64,000 nt of DNA, taken from assembly GCA_010645155.1 (NCBI GenBank), contig CM021313.1, forward strand, positions 992,249-1,056,248. The letters run 5' to 3'. Under the pieces are notes generated by a model, which had not been told where the DNA came from, searched no databases, and saw only the letters and a list, made by a program, of their open reading frames with translations. Origin of the DNA: Tigriopus japonicus. Lineage: Eukaryota > Arthropoda > Copepoda > Harpacticoida > Harpacticidae. Positions 50,001-60,425 of this stretch are shown piece by piece (positions within the stretch are counted from its first letter, which is position 1; each line of letters opens with the position of its first letter). The position numbers and the translations under genes were made by a program.

Positions 50001-51824
50001 AACAACGTCGGTACCATTACGAAGTTTTACACTCAAGAACTTGGGAACATCTCGAATCGAGATCCATTACACGACATGACCGAACAAGTAAGAACACCTT
50101 TTTTTAACTCTCTTTTATAAGTTCCAGAAGAAAATAATGATTACTTTTGATTTCAGGAGAAGGATTTAATTTGGAAGCTAAGAGAATATTGCTTGAGTCA
50201 AATACCGAATCTCCTTCCAAGAGTGATCGATTGCGTGGATTATACGAATCAAGCCCAGGTTCGGATTCTCAACGAATTACTCACTCGTTGGCCCCTTCTA
50301 CCCATAGAAAAAGCTCTTCAACTCCTTGATTACGCCTATCCAGATGAGAATGTGCGCAGATTTGCCGTAAAATGCCTACGACAGGGCACCGATGACGTGA
50401 TACTTCGATATCTTCTCCAACTGTCGCAAGCTCTCAAACACGAAAGCTATTTCCAAAACGAGCTCGTGGACTTTCTTCTGGAAAGAGCTTTGACCAACCA
50501 ACACATTGGACATTACTTGTTTTGGGATCTGAAGGCGGAAATGAATTCGCCCGCCGCGAGTCTCCGATTCGGGCTCATCCTGGAGGCGTACCTCACCTCG
50601 GCACCCGAGCATATGAAGATCCTCCGCCAACAGAATACCTTCATTGAGAAATGTAAAGCCTCCCAAAGTGCTCTGGAGAAGCTTGAATCCTCGTCGCGGC
50701 ATCATGACAAGGCCAAGAAGAGGTTTCAATCCAACGTGAAGGCCCAATTCGATGGCCATCACCCATTCGTGAACTTTGTTTCCCCCTTAAATCCAGGACT
50801 CAAGTGTGAAAGCATTAAAGTTGAGAGTTGCCGACTTATGAACTCTAAAATGCGCCCACAGATGCTCGTGTTCAAGAACATGGATGCAAATTTTAAGTTT
50901 GGTTTGGGTCCAGAATTGGAGGACATCATCCTCATCTACAAGAAGGGCGATGATCTTCGGCAAGACCAACTCACTCTTCAATTGCTCAAGGTCATGGACA
51001 TCTTATGGAAGCGTTCAGGACTAGATCTGAGATTGAATGTGTATCGATGCTTGGCCACAGACACCGCCGAGGGTTTGATTGAAGTGGTTCAAAGTGCTGA
51101 GACCATTTGCCGAGTTCAAATGGCCATGAGCGATTACCGCACCACGGCCGTGTTTCGTAAAGGTTTGGTTCTCTCATGGTTGAAGAAGATCAACAACGGG
51201 GAAGAAGCCATGAGGCAAGCTCAATGGGAATTCACCCAATCCTGTGCAGGCTATTCTGTGGCCACCTACATACTTGGTAAGCTCACTTGAAGTGGAAAGA
51301 TCAATTTGAAACTTGACTAGCACCACATGTTGGTGTCTTTTCTAGGGATTGGAGATCGACATAACGATAATATCATGATCAAGAAGAACGGACAAATGTT
51401 CCACATTGATTTCGGACACTTCCTCGGGAATTTCAAGCACAAGTTTGGTTTCCGCAGAGAGCGTGTACCAATGGTTCTTTCCTCCGAGTTCGTGGATGTG
51501 ATTGGTGCAGATTGCGGTCAGCCCGATAATTTCGATCGCTTCCGAGCACTTTGTGAGGAGAGCTTTTTGACAATTCGGAAACATGGATCTCTAATCATCA
51601 GTCTTCTGGCTATGATGATCTCCACAGGATTGCCTGAACTGAGTTCAGAGCAAGATCTTAATGTGATACGATCGACGTTGTACCTGGATCGATCTGAAGA
51701 ATATGCATTGGAACATTTCCGAAAGGACTTCAACGAGTCGCTTCGGAACGCTTGGACCATTTCCTTGGATTGGTGGTTCCATATGGTTAACCAGTTGAGA
51801 AATAAGGATATTAAAGCCCAATGA
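47094..51824 (+). CDS. Pi3K92E: PI3-kinase class IA catalytic subunit p110
   Basis: Eight exons are proposed: 47094-47598, 48055-48342, 48415-48609, 48682-48802, 48868-49561, 49644-50087, 50157-51276 and 51346-51824. All phases agree and the product is 1281 aa. Residues 1-168 are a Ser/Pro-rich extension not usual in p110. The p85-binding (ABD) domain follows (LLPNGIIMDLSVHPDDEI), then the Ras-binding and C2 domains. The helical domain starts near residue 749. The kinase domain has a catalytic loop GDRHNDN at 1125-1131 and an activation-loop start HIDFG at 1142-1146. It phosphorylates PtdIns(4,5)P2 at the 3-position downstream of receptor tyrosine kinases and insulin signalling. Arthropods usually have one class IA p110, so the symbol follows the fly gene. 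Confidence 0.93.
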
Positions 51825-52119
51825 TGAGTACCGGGTCACTCAATTGAAGCAAATTCATTCAGTAAAATGGGGCGTGACAATGACATTTCCTACTATTATG
51901 GTTGAAAGAAGGACTCTCCTATTTCTTTTCCGGTTCGATTTCGAGAATTAGCGAGTAAATTTTCTATCAATGGTGTCATCGAGTTTGAAGATGAAGTAAG
52001 TAAGGTTCAACCTGATGGTCTTACTTGCTACAAACTCACTGAAGTTATTTCACTCACGCTCTCAATCGAAAAGTCAGATTTTGTCTCCTGCAATCTCGAA
52101 GAATTGGGAACGTTTTGGT

Positions 52120-52590
52120 TTGCTCTCCTTACACTGGGAGCTTGTTTCTTGAAGTTGACCACCACTCCGAAACCAAAGTCTTTGTCCTTGAATTTGACGC
52201 TAACCAATCTGCCTGGTTGCAGGAATGGTACCACGAATTGAGGCTTCGTGAGCCAAGATTGGAACTCCATACTAAGATTGGTCAATTGCTCCCTGAGTCT
52301 AAAGTAGGAGGCAATCTCGTCTTTGTTCTCAATGTTACAAGCCTTCACTTCACTCTCCAAAGTCTTCATTTCTGTGCAAAAATGAGCAAACATGATTGAA
52401 CTAGGACATGATGGTACGTTATGGTACTTACTCTTGTACATGTCTGGTATATTGGAATAATTTTGAAATTGATGGAAGCTTCTTTCCATCATGTACTCTG
52501 GATTAATCTCCTCTACGCGCAAGAGATTCAGAACCATATGGTATGTGAGGCGAAACGCAGAGTATATCACAAGAGTAATAAAATCTACTT
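52120..52590 (-). pseudogene. Orphan fragment of exosome helicase MTR4 (MTREX/SKIV2L2)
   Basis: The minus strand encodes SAFRLTYHMVLNLLRVEEI, then a GT-AG intron (52371-52431, 61 bp), then LREQL and VVPFLQPGRLVSVKFKDKDF followed by FGFGVVVNF. These are consecutive parts of MTR4 around the end of the second RecA domain and the beta-barrel/stalk insertion. The helicase motifs upstream and the winged-helix and C-terminal domains downstream are absent. The p110 3' end lies only about 300 bp away. Because an intron is retained, this looks like a piece of genomic duplication rather than a retrocopy. An alternative is a true exon pair of a gene with unusually distant exons. Confidence 0.6.
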
Positions 52591-52820
52591 ATCTTTCCTG
52601 CTAGTACTAGCTTTCCTAGGGTGTACTCACCTTGAAATCGCAAAACCACGAATCTATCAATTGCTGAAATGGAAAAACACTAAGCTGAATTGTTACAAAA
52701 AGGAGTAGTGACAATAGCGATGCCGAATCTGGCGGTGCACCTTTCCCCTAAGAAGCCGACCGCAAAGCGGCTTCAAACCTGAGACTGAGCATTCGTTGAG
52801 CACTGCTCCAACCTGGGTGG

Positions 52821-53159
52821 GGAGGATGGTCCATAATCCGCAACAAGTATGCGTCCGACATCGCAGATGGTAGAGTGTGGGATGTAGTGAATGAAGTACG
52901 TGGCTCCAAGACCCAGTTCAAGATTGGAGATATTACTGTGGACGGCGAACCCTTAACATCGGATAAAGACAAGGCCAAAGAATTTAACTGTGCATTCAAA
53001 CGCAAAATTGAAGAAATTAAAAACTCCATACCACCCTCCGAAGAGGTAGACCCACTCGAAAAACTCCGCAATGCGATCAGATACGAAAACACGTTCCAAT
53101 TTAACCCAGTGACTGTTGAAGAAACCTTAGGGGAGATTAACAACCCACGGTTGCTCTGA
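52821..53159 (+). mobile_element. LINE-like retroelement fragment (region before reverse transcriptase)
   Basis: An open frame encodes GWSIIRNKYASDIADGRVWD and continues through VNEVRGSKTQF and DKAKEFNCAFKRKIEEIK to VTVEETLGEINNPR. This style (a W..VN..RG segment, then an FN.F..K segment, then a VT..E....I segment) is typical of the linker between endonuclease and reverse transcriptase in non-LTR elements. The frame stops at 53159 without any RT motif. The clade cannot be assigned. Confidence 0.4.
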
Positions 53160-54764
53160 GGGAGTTATGGGGTGCACCTAGTTTGCGATTAAAAAATCAT
53201 TTCAATGTCAAAAGCTGACATTCATAAGTTTCTAAAAATGCAAAAGCGAAATTCCTCTCCCACTCAAGTTAGAAATCAATTTTTTGCAGCATTCATATGT
53301 AGTACTTAAGTATTGCCTATTCAAGGAATGTTGTAAATGGTTTGTGGAACAACATTTTTAGTAATAACCATAAATATCTTTTTGCGCATTTAATCTATTT
53401 TTGAATTTCTAATTGCTCTTGATAACTTTAATTTTGATGTTGTGTTGTTCTAAAGACATTATCTGTTGTTTTTGGGAAAAGGAGAGACCAATAAATTAAC
53501 CTACGCAAGTATTTTTGCTGACTAGAAAGACACCTGAAGAGCATCCCAGATTTAGTGGAGAGTTGTTCTTTTATTAGCAAGATATTTGTGCGATGTTTGG
53601 CACTATTTTGTGCTATCTAAATTGTACAAATTGGACTCCCTAAAGTGATGGCTGATCAAGGCACTGTTTTGAAAATGTCCCAAGTCAAGAAAGCCTTCCT
53701 CCAGGCATTAAAAACATTTAAAAATTCGAGAAAATAGTCTTGGAGCACCTTTGCTAGCACCTCACAAACACTTCAAACATAGTGCCAATGAATTTGTATT
53801 TTATTGATCTCCAATCAGTATAAAACATGAAACATAGCTCAAGAAATATGGTTCATGATTGCCAACTCCCTTTAGTATTGCCCAAAATGCGAAATTGTCA
53901 ATGGAAAGATGTCTAGAAAAAATGGGGATTCTGGCATTCATCTCATTGTCACAAAATTTTGAAGATCATTTTCAACCCAATGATTGCACTGATTTGGAAT
54001 TGATTAACGACACAAATATCACAAACACGTTTGCACACTAAAACATCAAACAGTCTGCTTTCCTCGTTTCTATATTTCCACATGACAAATCAAATAGGAT
54101 TGCTTTTGATGAGTCAAAAACTGTTTGGTAATAAGGAGAAACCTGGAGTCACTAAAAGAAAAAACAGGCTCTTTTTAATCATTCCATGTTCAATATGAAT
54201 CAACATGTGAAAACGGTCTTCAGGCCAATGCAGGGTCTTGTAGATCACCTAAAGCAAGTACACAATGGCTTCTCTACCTTTGCGATTCAAGTTGTTTCAA
54301 TTAAGAGTGTATGAAGTTGCACAATCACCTGTTGCTTCAGTCTCCATTCATGTCCGTAATGCTTTCGATCGTTCATTTCTTCTTCATTCTTTGAGAATGA
54401 TCCTATGCTCCTGGTTTCATGAAGCCGCTCCAAAAGGACCGCAAGCCTTTTCTTGAATCACTTTGATTTCCCTGGCAGCTTAATTTCTCACGGAGAGTTC
54501 ACAAATTCTTTTATTTCCACGTTCACTTTCTTGCTACTGTAAGATCGAGCAAGGATTTCGAAAAATAATATCTAAAGACGTCCTTGGATCGAGCCTCCAT
54601 TTCCGAATCGCTTGTTGATGATGGACGGATTCCCAATGAAACAGGTAACGGAAACGGAAGAGACAGGGCTACGGCGCCATCTAGTGTATACCTGCTCTCA
54701 AAGAAGGTCTACTACCCCTAGCGTCCAAGACAAGTCTCCCCTTCTATGGATAAAACATGCAGGG
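53160..54764. other. AT-rich intergenic, nothing recognised
   Basis: Short open frames without domains. No supported gene or repeat. Confidence 0.5.
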
Positions 54765-55027
54765 CTTCTATGCAGGGTTGGTTGGAGAGATAATCCCATC
54801 CAAAAAGTGTCCCGTTTATCTCCCTTGGGATAAACGGGATTTTTCTACTTCTTCAAGCCTGATATCGTTACTTTTATAAATAAGTTCATTTTTTGTCAAT
54901 TTCTTATATCTATTGTGCATGAACTTTTCTGACCCAAATAATCTTCAAGTACAAAAATTTCTTTAATTTTGTCATGTCTCAAGTGAAATCATGCCTTGCT
55001 TGCCTCATGTGATGTCCTCCTCATCAC

Positions 55028-57022
55028 TAGAGCAAGTAAAAAAAATTTTAAAATTATTAAATAATTTTAAATTATTTGGCCACTTTTTCAGATTTTTCAA
55101 TTATTTTTGCCCAAATTGAAAAAAAAAAACATTCTTCCTCTACCAAAAAAGAAGGTCGTACGCTGTTTGAAAAAACCGCCTCAAAAGATGCAACTTCAGG
55201 CGGAAGCAGCTGCCAGGGGCCAGCCGATTTAAACAACAATACGATCGAATTTTGCGAATTTAGTGCAAAATGGTGGCTCTTAATGCGATGCAGAGAGCGA
55301 AATTGCTCTCTAAATGGAATGAGTCCCCGAACACGCCCTTTAAGTTCGTGTCGCCGAACAACAACATCGTGCTGTGCACGTATTGCGAGAAGACCTTCAA
55401 CGTGAAGCAAAGCTGTGACCTGAGGCAGCACTCTACAACGAGTGTGCACGAGGCAAATAAGAGGCTCAAGTCAAAGAAGCGAACGGCTCTTCAGGCGACT
55501 TTGGAGGAGGTGACTGCTGGAGGGAAATTGATGTCGCCGGCTGAGGCCATGCACAAAGAGCTCTGCGAGACCCTGCTCTCTGCGGACATCCCCATCTTCA
55601 AAATGCACAACCCGGAGCTGAAGAAGTTCCTCGAGAAGAACATTGGCAAGACCATGCCCAATGAGGCCAGCCTCAGGCAGAAATATGTCCCCATATGCTA
55701 CCATGAGGTTGTTGCCAAAATGAGAGAAGAGATTGGCCAGGCCTCAATCTGGGTCAGCTCTGACTGTGCCAAAGACTCAACTGGACGTGAGGTTGCCAAC
55801 GTCGTCGTCGGAAAGTTGGACAGCGACTCGTTTTCTCCGCCGTTTCTGGCCAAAGTGGCGTTCCTGGAGACGGCGAACGGCGACAACATGGCCCGCCTCA
55901 TCAACGACACGACGCGCATGCTTGACCCGAATTTCGACGGAGAACGGCTCCGCTTGTTTGTCAGCGATGCGGCCCCGTACATGCTCAAGTGCGGCCGGAG
56001 CCTTCAGGTCTTCTTTCCAAAAGTTCTTCACGTCACATGTGCCTGCAACGGACTGGCCCTGTAAGTCACCTTTTGGCCCCAAAAATACGTGAAAAATTGC
56101 ACTTAACATGATTGAGGCTTGCATTCTTTCTTTTTTCAGAGTCTGTGAGAAAGTGCAGGACCTCTTCCCGGACGTGAACCGGCTGATCGCGTCGGTCAAA
56201 ATGGTCTTCGTCAAGGCTCCTACCCGTCGCCAAGCCTACCACGAGAGCTGCCCCGAGTTGCCTCTCCCGCCAGAGCCAGTTGTGACGAGATGAGGGACGT
56301 GGCTCGAGGCAGCTGTCTTCTACGCCAGCAACCTGACCAAAGTGCGCGACGTCGTCAACAGCTTTGACCAGACCGAAGCCAAGAGCATCAGGGAAAGCCA
56401 AGAATTGATGTCCAAACCAAGTCTGCAAGCCAATCTGACCTTCATAAAAGTGCATCTGTCGTTCCTCCCCAAAGCCATCACGTCATTGGAGGAATCTGGC
56501 ATCAGTCTCAGCCGCTCGCTCCAGATCATCACGGACTCAAATGAAAAGATGAGCCGAGTCCCTGGGCCCAAAGGCGAGATTCTGAAGGGGAGGATGGAGG
56601 AAGTTCTGACAAAGAACTCGGGCTTGACCGTCCTGTCCAAGATTGGGGAGGTGATGGAAGGCACCGGATCTGCCCTTCCGGCCGGATTTGATGCCGCCGA
56701 TGCTGCAAACCTGGCGTTCTGTCCCATTGTGTCCGTGGACGTTGGAACGCACGTTTTCCGTGTTCAAACACATCTTTGCAGACAGGAGGCAGTCGTTCTC
56801 GGAGGAGAACCTTGAAAAAAGTGTTGTTGTCAACTGCTTCTTCTCGCGCAAGCAATGAATAAATCAATATGATGTTGGAAATCTGAAAAAACACTGTCTA
56901 GATCATCCTTTTTGAACGGCTAAGAAATTATTTTTCAATTATTTTTCAATTATTTTGGCCTTTTTTCACAATTAAAAAATAATTATTTTGAGGAAAATCT
57001 CCAATTATTTTTACTTGCTCTA
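55028..57022 (+). mobile_element. Nested hAT transposon with broken transposase
   Basis: 1995 bp with the inverted termini TAGAGCAAGTAAAAA at the left and TAGAGCAAGTAAAAATAATT read inward from the right. The flanking octamers CTCATCAC (55020-55027) and GTCATCAC (57023-57030) match at 7 of 8 positions. The AT-rich ends surround a GC-richer transposase gene, whose base composition differs from its surroundings. Confidence 0.85.
55270..56858 (+). pseudogene. hAT-family transposase (CGGBP1-like type), inactivated
   Basis: Exon 1 is 55270-56060, the intron 56061-56139, then exon 2. The N-terminus carries a BED-like zinc finger (CTYCEKTF, then H-x5-H). The middle has the acidic core region (WVSSDCAKDSTGREV, LFVSDAAPYMLKCG). 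The C-terminus keeps the hAT dimerisation block (HIFADRRQSF, EENLEK). Two lesions are visible: an in-frame TGA at 56291-56293 and a one-base shift near 56744, after which the C-terminal block continues in another frame to the stop at 56856-56858. The protein cannot be made intact. Confidence 0.85.
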
Positions 57023-57629
57023 GTCATCACTTAAGGGAGTGACTGCTTTTCCTTTAGAAATCAAATTTTACTTCATGATTTCCTGTTGAATTAATCCAAA
57101 CAACCAAACTTAATTGCATGGAACATGCATTTTTGGGAAACTAAAAGTGAATATAGGTGGATGAATGCCTGTTTTTACTGAAAATTAAATTTTGTTTCTG
57201 TTTAGCTTTCTTGAGAAATTCTCTTAGCAACAGTACTTGAGGGTTTCACATGAGTTTGAGGACAGTACAACAGATGCTGTTAAGAGTTACATATACAGTT
57301 TTTAGACCCAAAATTTTCAGGGCTCTGCAAAAAGCCAAATTAGAATGCACAAGTACCAACTTAAGGCAAATATCTGAAGCTTAACAAAAGGCTTTGCATA
57401 CAAAAAAATCAAAACATACTTTTTAATATCGTGTTCTTAACCTGGTGCCAGACATATTCATCATTGTTGATACTTAAGACTGCACAAACCCTTAAGTTGT
57501 CAATTCCCAAGAACCATGGGAGATTTATGCACTGTTTTAGCCAGATTGTCTAATTTTGGTATTTGTTTTGATCAGCTATTTTTCATGGATATCAAAAATT
57601 ACTAAAACACATCCGAATTGGCTTTTTCG

Positions 57630-57790
57630 TTTTTCCCCTGATTTATCTCGTTTTCCCCTGATTTATCTCGTTTTTCCCCTGATTTATCTCGTTTTTCCCC
57701 TGATTTATCTCGTTTTTCCCCTGATTTATCTCGTTTTTCCCCTGATTTATCTCGTTTTTCCCCTGATTTATCTCGTTTATCCCCCCATTA
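57630..57790 (+). repeat. 21-bp tandem repeat, about 7 copies
   Basis: Seven copies of a GATTTATCTCGTTTTTCCCCT unit (the first lacks one T) lie in the right subterminal part of the outer hAT-like element. There are no spacers, so it is not a CRISPR-type array. Confidence 0.95.
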
Positions 57791-57867
57791 ATTCCGTTTA
57801 TCCCGTTTATGGAAAAAGGGGATAAATCAAAAAAAAAGTTGTCCCCCTGACCAACCCTGCCTCAATG

Positions 57868-58750
57868 GGTACTATCATAGATTAGTAATACAAAATTTTT
57901 ACTAGGTAATAATAGAGGGACGATATAGTCGCTTGAGTGATAAGACAAAATAACAGTTTCCCAACATGCAATGTGGCCTCAAAATGATTTTAAATGGTAT
58001 CTTGGTTCATTCAAAGGATAACATGTTCTTTCTTAACAGACCAAGTTGAAATTGTGGGATTGAAAGACCTCATAAAAACTCTATTTTTGTAACGCTTCTG
58101 GGACACTGTTTGTCTTCCGGTTCGGTTTTGGACTCGGAAGCACGGGATAGTTCGGTTTGGTGAACTCTAAACTCGAAAACTTGCTCGAAATCCATCAGTA
58201 GAAATGACCCTTTTGGGTACTGAATTTTGGTATAAGACTGCAGAATAGAACATGAGAACTGAAAACGAAGGCAAAAATAACGAGCAAAAACTCAACTATT
58301 GTATTGGTTGGTCGAGCTTTTCTGGAAAAACAAATTTTATTGCGGGACAATCAACTTTGGAAATTTTTTTTCGTGGACTTTTTTACACCTTCAGAACCAG
58401 GTTAGAGATCGAGCGAGTCTATTTTTCGAGAATTTGTGGTTAAAAACGAAAAATGAAACAAAGGAACCGAAAGCATATGCTAAATAACGAGCAAAACCCA
58501 AATTTTGTATTGGTTGGTCGATCCTCTCGGATAAAAAGAAGAAAATGCCAGCTTGGAACATATGCATGCAATACCAGTAAAAAATATAAAAATAGTGTTT
58601 CACAATTTCATTTGCCCCATTTTATTTGTTCTTGAGGTTACGAAAGTATTAAAAGTTTCCATGGTGACTTCGGCGAAAGGAAAAGTTGGAGCATGGTGGA
58701 ACGCTTCTGGAACATTAAATATCTTAATTGTCCATGCAATGAAATCAAAT
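57868..58750. other. Intergenic with an imperfect direct duplication
   Basis: A roughly 70-bp segment (TAACGAGCAAAA... TTGTATTGGTTGGTCGA) near 58264-58320 recurs diverged near 58447-58530. No gene recognised. Confidence 0.4.
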
Positions 58751-59107
58751 TCAAAGTTGAAAAATGATCACAATTTTACTCGAACACTTGTAGGCCACGA
58801 GCTTTTCCCTCAAGGCTTTGATCTTGAACAAGATTGCCGGCACGTTGACGTTTCCAGTTTGTTGGATAAGTCTGGTATCAAATAACATCTTTGGTTCATC
58901 GCAAGTATTCCTTGCCAAGGCAATGGCAGAATTTTGAAATTGAAGCCTGGCTGATGACCCTTCGACGACAACTTCAGCAATATCCACGTTGCCATCTTGC
59001 CTTTGTTGTACGATTCCTGTGTGGAAGTAAGGAACTTCAATGTTGAAAATGAAAGAGAACGGACTCTTTATGGCAATCTTGGAAACAGAACGCAGATAGG
59101 TTTTCAT
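58751..59107 (-). CDS. Unrecognised open frame, possible exon
   Basis: A minus-strand frame of about 110 codons (ATG at 59107, also open further upstream) has fairly balanced composition (VPYFHTGIVQQRQDGNVDIA, EGSSARLQFQNSAIALARN). No domain is recognised. Its upstream end abuts the large foldback element at 59116. It could be a captured or interrupted exon, or chance. Confidence 0.25.
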   Translation of the reverse strand: MKTYLRSVSKIAIKSPFSFIFNIEVPYFHTGIVQQRQDGNVDIAEVVVEGSSARLQFQNSAIALARNTCDEPKMLFDTRLIQQTGNVNVPAILFKIKALREKLVAYKCSSKIVIIFQL

Positions 59108-59115
59108 CTCCTCGA

Positions 59116-59773
59116 AATGGGGAATACTTAAGGTTGCTTCAAGTGAGCGTTTTAAATCTTACCGCTAGCGGTAAAACAGGGCCGTTGGCTGTGCTGAGTT
59201 GGCCAGCCCATTTTGACGAATCCAAGTTTTTCGCATTTAAGCGTCCATTTGATGATTCTAGGTCTCTGGAGACGATGGATATTTCACGTGAAGATGCCTA
59301 GGCTGGATTTGGGTCAACAATACGCAAAAATTATTTGCTAGAAAATGAAATATAAAAAATCATAATTACCAAAAAGAAACATAAAAAACTATTTCATTTC
59401 TTTGTATGGGCAACATATCAAAGAAATAAATTTTATCCTTTGGAATCCACTGAACAATTTAGCATCTTTGAATTTTTATCTGGATCAATGTCAAGTCCAC
59501 TTTTTGCAACAACGCTAGGCTTGCTTAATTGCTTTTAATTCAATTACCCTAAAAATAAATTTTGCGTATTATTGACCCAAATCCTGCCTGGGCATCTTTA
59601 TGTGAAGTATCAATCGTCTCCAGGGACCTAGAATCATCAAATGGACGCTTAAATGCGAAAAACTTGGATTCGCCAAAATGGGCTGGCCAACTCAGCACAG
59701 CCAACGGCCCTGTTTTACCGCTAGCGGTAAGATTTAAAACGCTCACTTGAAGCAACCTTAAGTATTCCCCATT
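59116..59773. mobile_element. Large foldback element with roughly 215-bp inverted arms
   Basis: The arms 59116 to about 59331 and about 59558-59773 are long inverted copies. They carry a perfect ACCGCTAGCGGT palindrome, GGGCCGTTGGCTGTGCTGAG and a GACCCAAAT inner end. The spacer of about 225 bp is AT-rich. There is no coding capacity. The right end abuts hAT-MITE copy 3. Confidence 0.85.
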
Positions 59774-60161
59774 GTTGACAATTACAACTATTTGGCCCAA
59801 AAATGCAATTAATTACATTTTTGGGCCAAGTAATTGTAATTGTAATTAATTACATTTTTGGGCCAAGTAATTGTAATTGTAATTAATTACATTTTTGGGC
59901 CAAGTAATTGTAATTGTAATTAATTACATTTTTGGGCCTTGTAATTGTAATTGATTACATTTTTGGCCATGTAATTGACGAACTTTCAATTACAAATTTC
60001 CAATTGCTTTTCAAAATCTAACTTCCTCAAATTAACCATAAAACCAATTTATCGGTTTTTACTTGCAAAACAATGATTTTGTCATCAATTTGCGGTCAAT
60101 GTGATGCCATAAACAGGTAGCTTTTGTTACAATACACACCCAAGCTTTGATGTTTAAATAC
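59774..60161 (+). mobile_element. Truncated hAT-like MITE copy 3 with a 37-bp tandem repeat
   Basis: The interior is nearly identical to 45650-45910 of the intact element (GTGATGCCATAAACAGGTAG, CTTTTGTTACAATACACACC). The left part is an array of about four 37-bp units, TAATTACATTTTTGGGCCAA plus a TTG(TAAT) tail, starting near 59810. Both termini are missing. Confidence 0.8.
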
Positions 60162-60425
60162 TTTCTTCACTGCGTAGAAGAAAAATACTTTTTTATTCAC
60201 CTTCGTCTATGCGAAGATATATTCCATTCCTTACCCAGAAGAAGAGAACATGCGGTTCTAAAAGATGTAGAATAATTGTATTAATACGAAACAAATACTA
60301 TGACAAATAAACATGAAAGACTTGAACGAATAGGCGAGCCTTGTGGTGGTCTAACGGTCAGCTCTGGATAAATACAAGCCTAAGGAACCCGATATAAGAT
60401 GACTTGAAGGTCCCCCTATTTTTTT
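60162..60425. other. Short intergenic with a tRNA 5'-half-like tract
   Basis: Near 60333-60370 there is GCGAGCC followed by TGGTGGTCTAACGGTCAGCT, which looks like a tRNA D-arm and A-box. A matching B-box is not seen, so it is not called as a tRNA gene. Confidence 0.3.

Larger units (their letters stand above)
54773..57859. mobile_element. Outer hAT-like element hosting a nested hAT insertion
   Basis: The left end CAGGGTTGGTTGGAG and the right end (read inward) CAGGGTTGGTCAGGG form inverted termini. The flanks are CTTCTATG (54765-54772) and CCTCAATG (57860-57867), which agree at 6 of 8 positions, as a decayed 8-bp duplication would. Subterminal CGTTTATCCC-type motifs occur at both ends, including a perfect 10-bp stem at 54811-54820/54829-54838. 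The interior holds a second complete element (55028-57022) and a 21-bp tandem repeat. No transposase of its own is seen. Confidence 0.6.

Noticed and set aside
57630..57790. Possible CRISPR-like array
   Set aside because: Head-to-tail 21-bp units with no spacers in a eukaryotic transposon; a plain tandem repeat.
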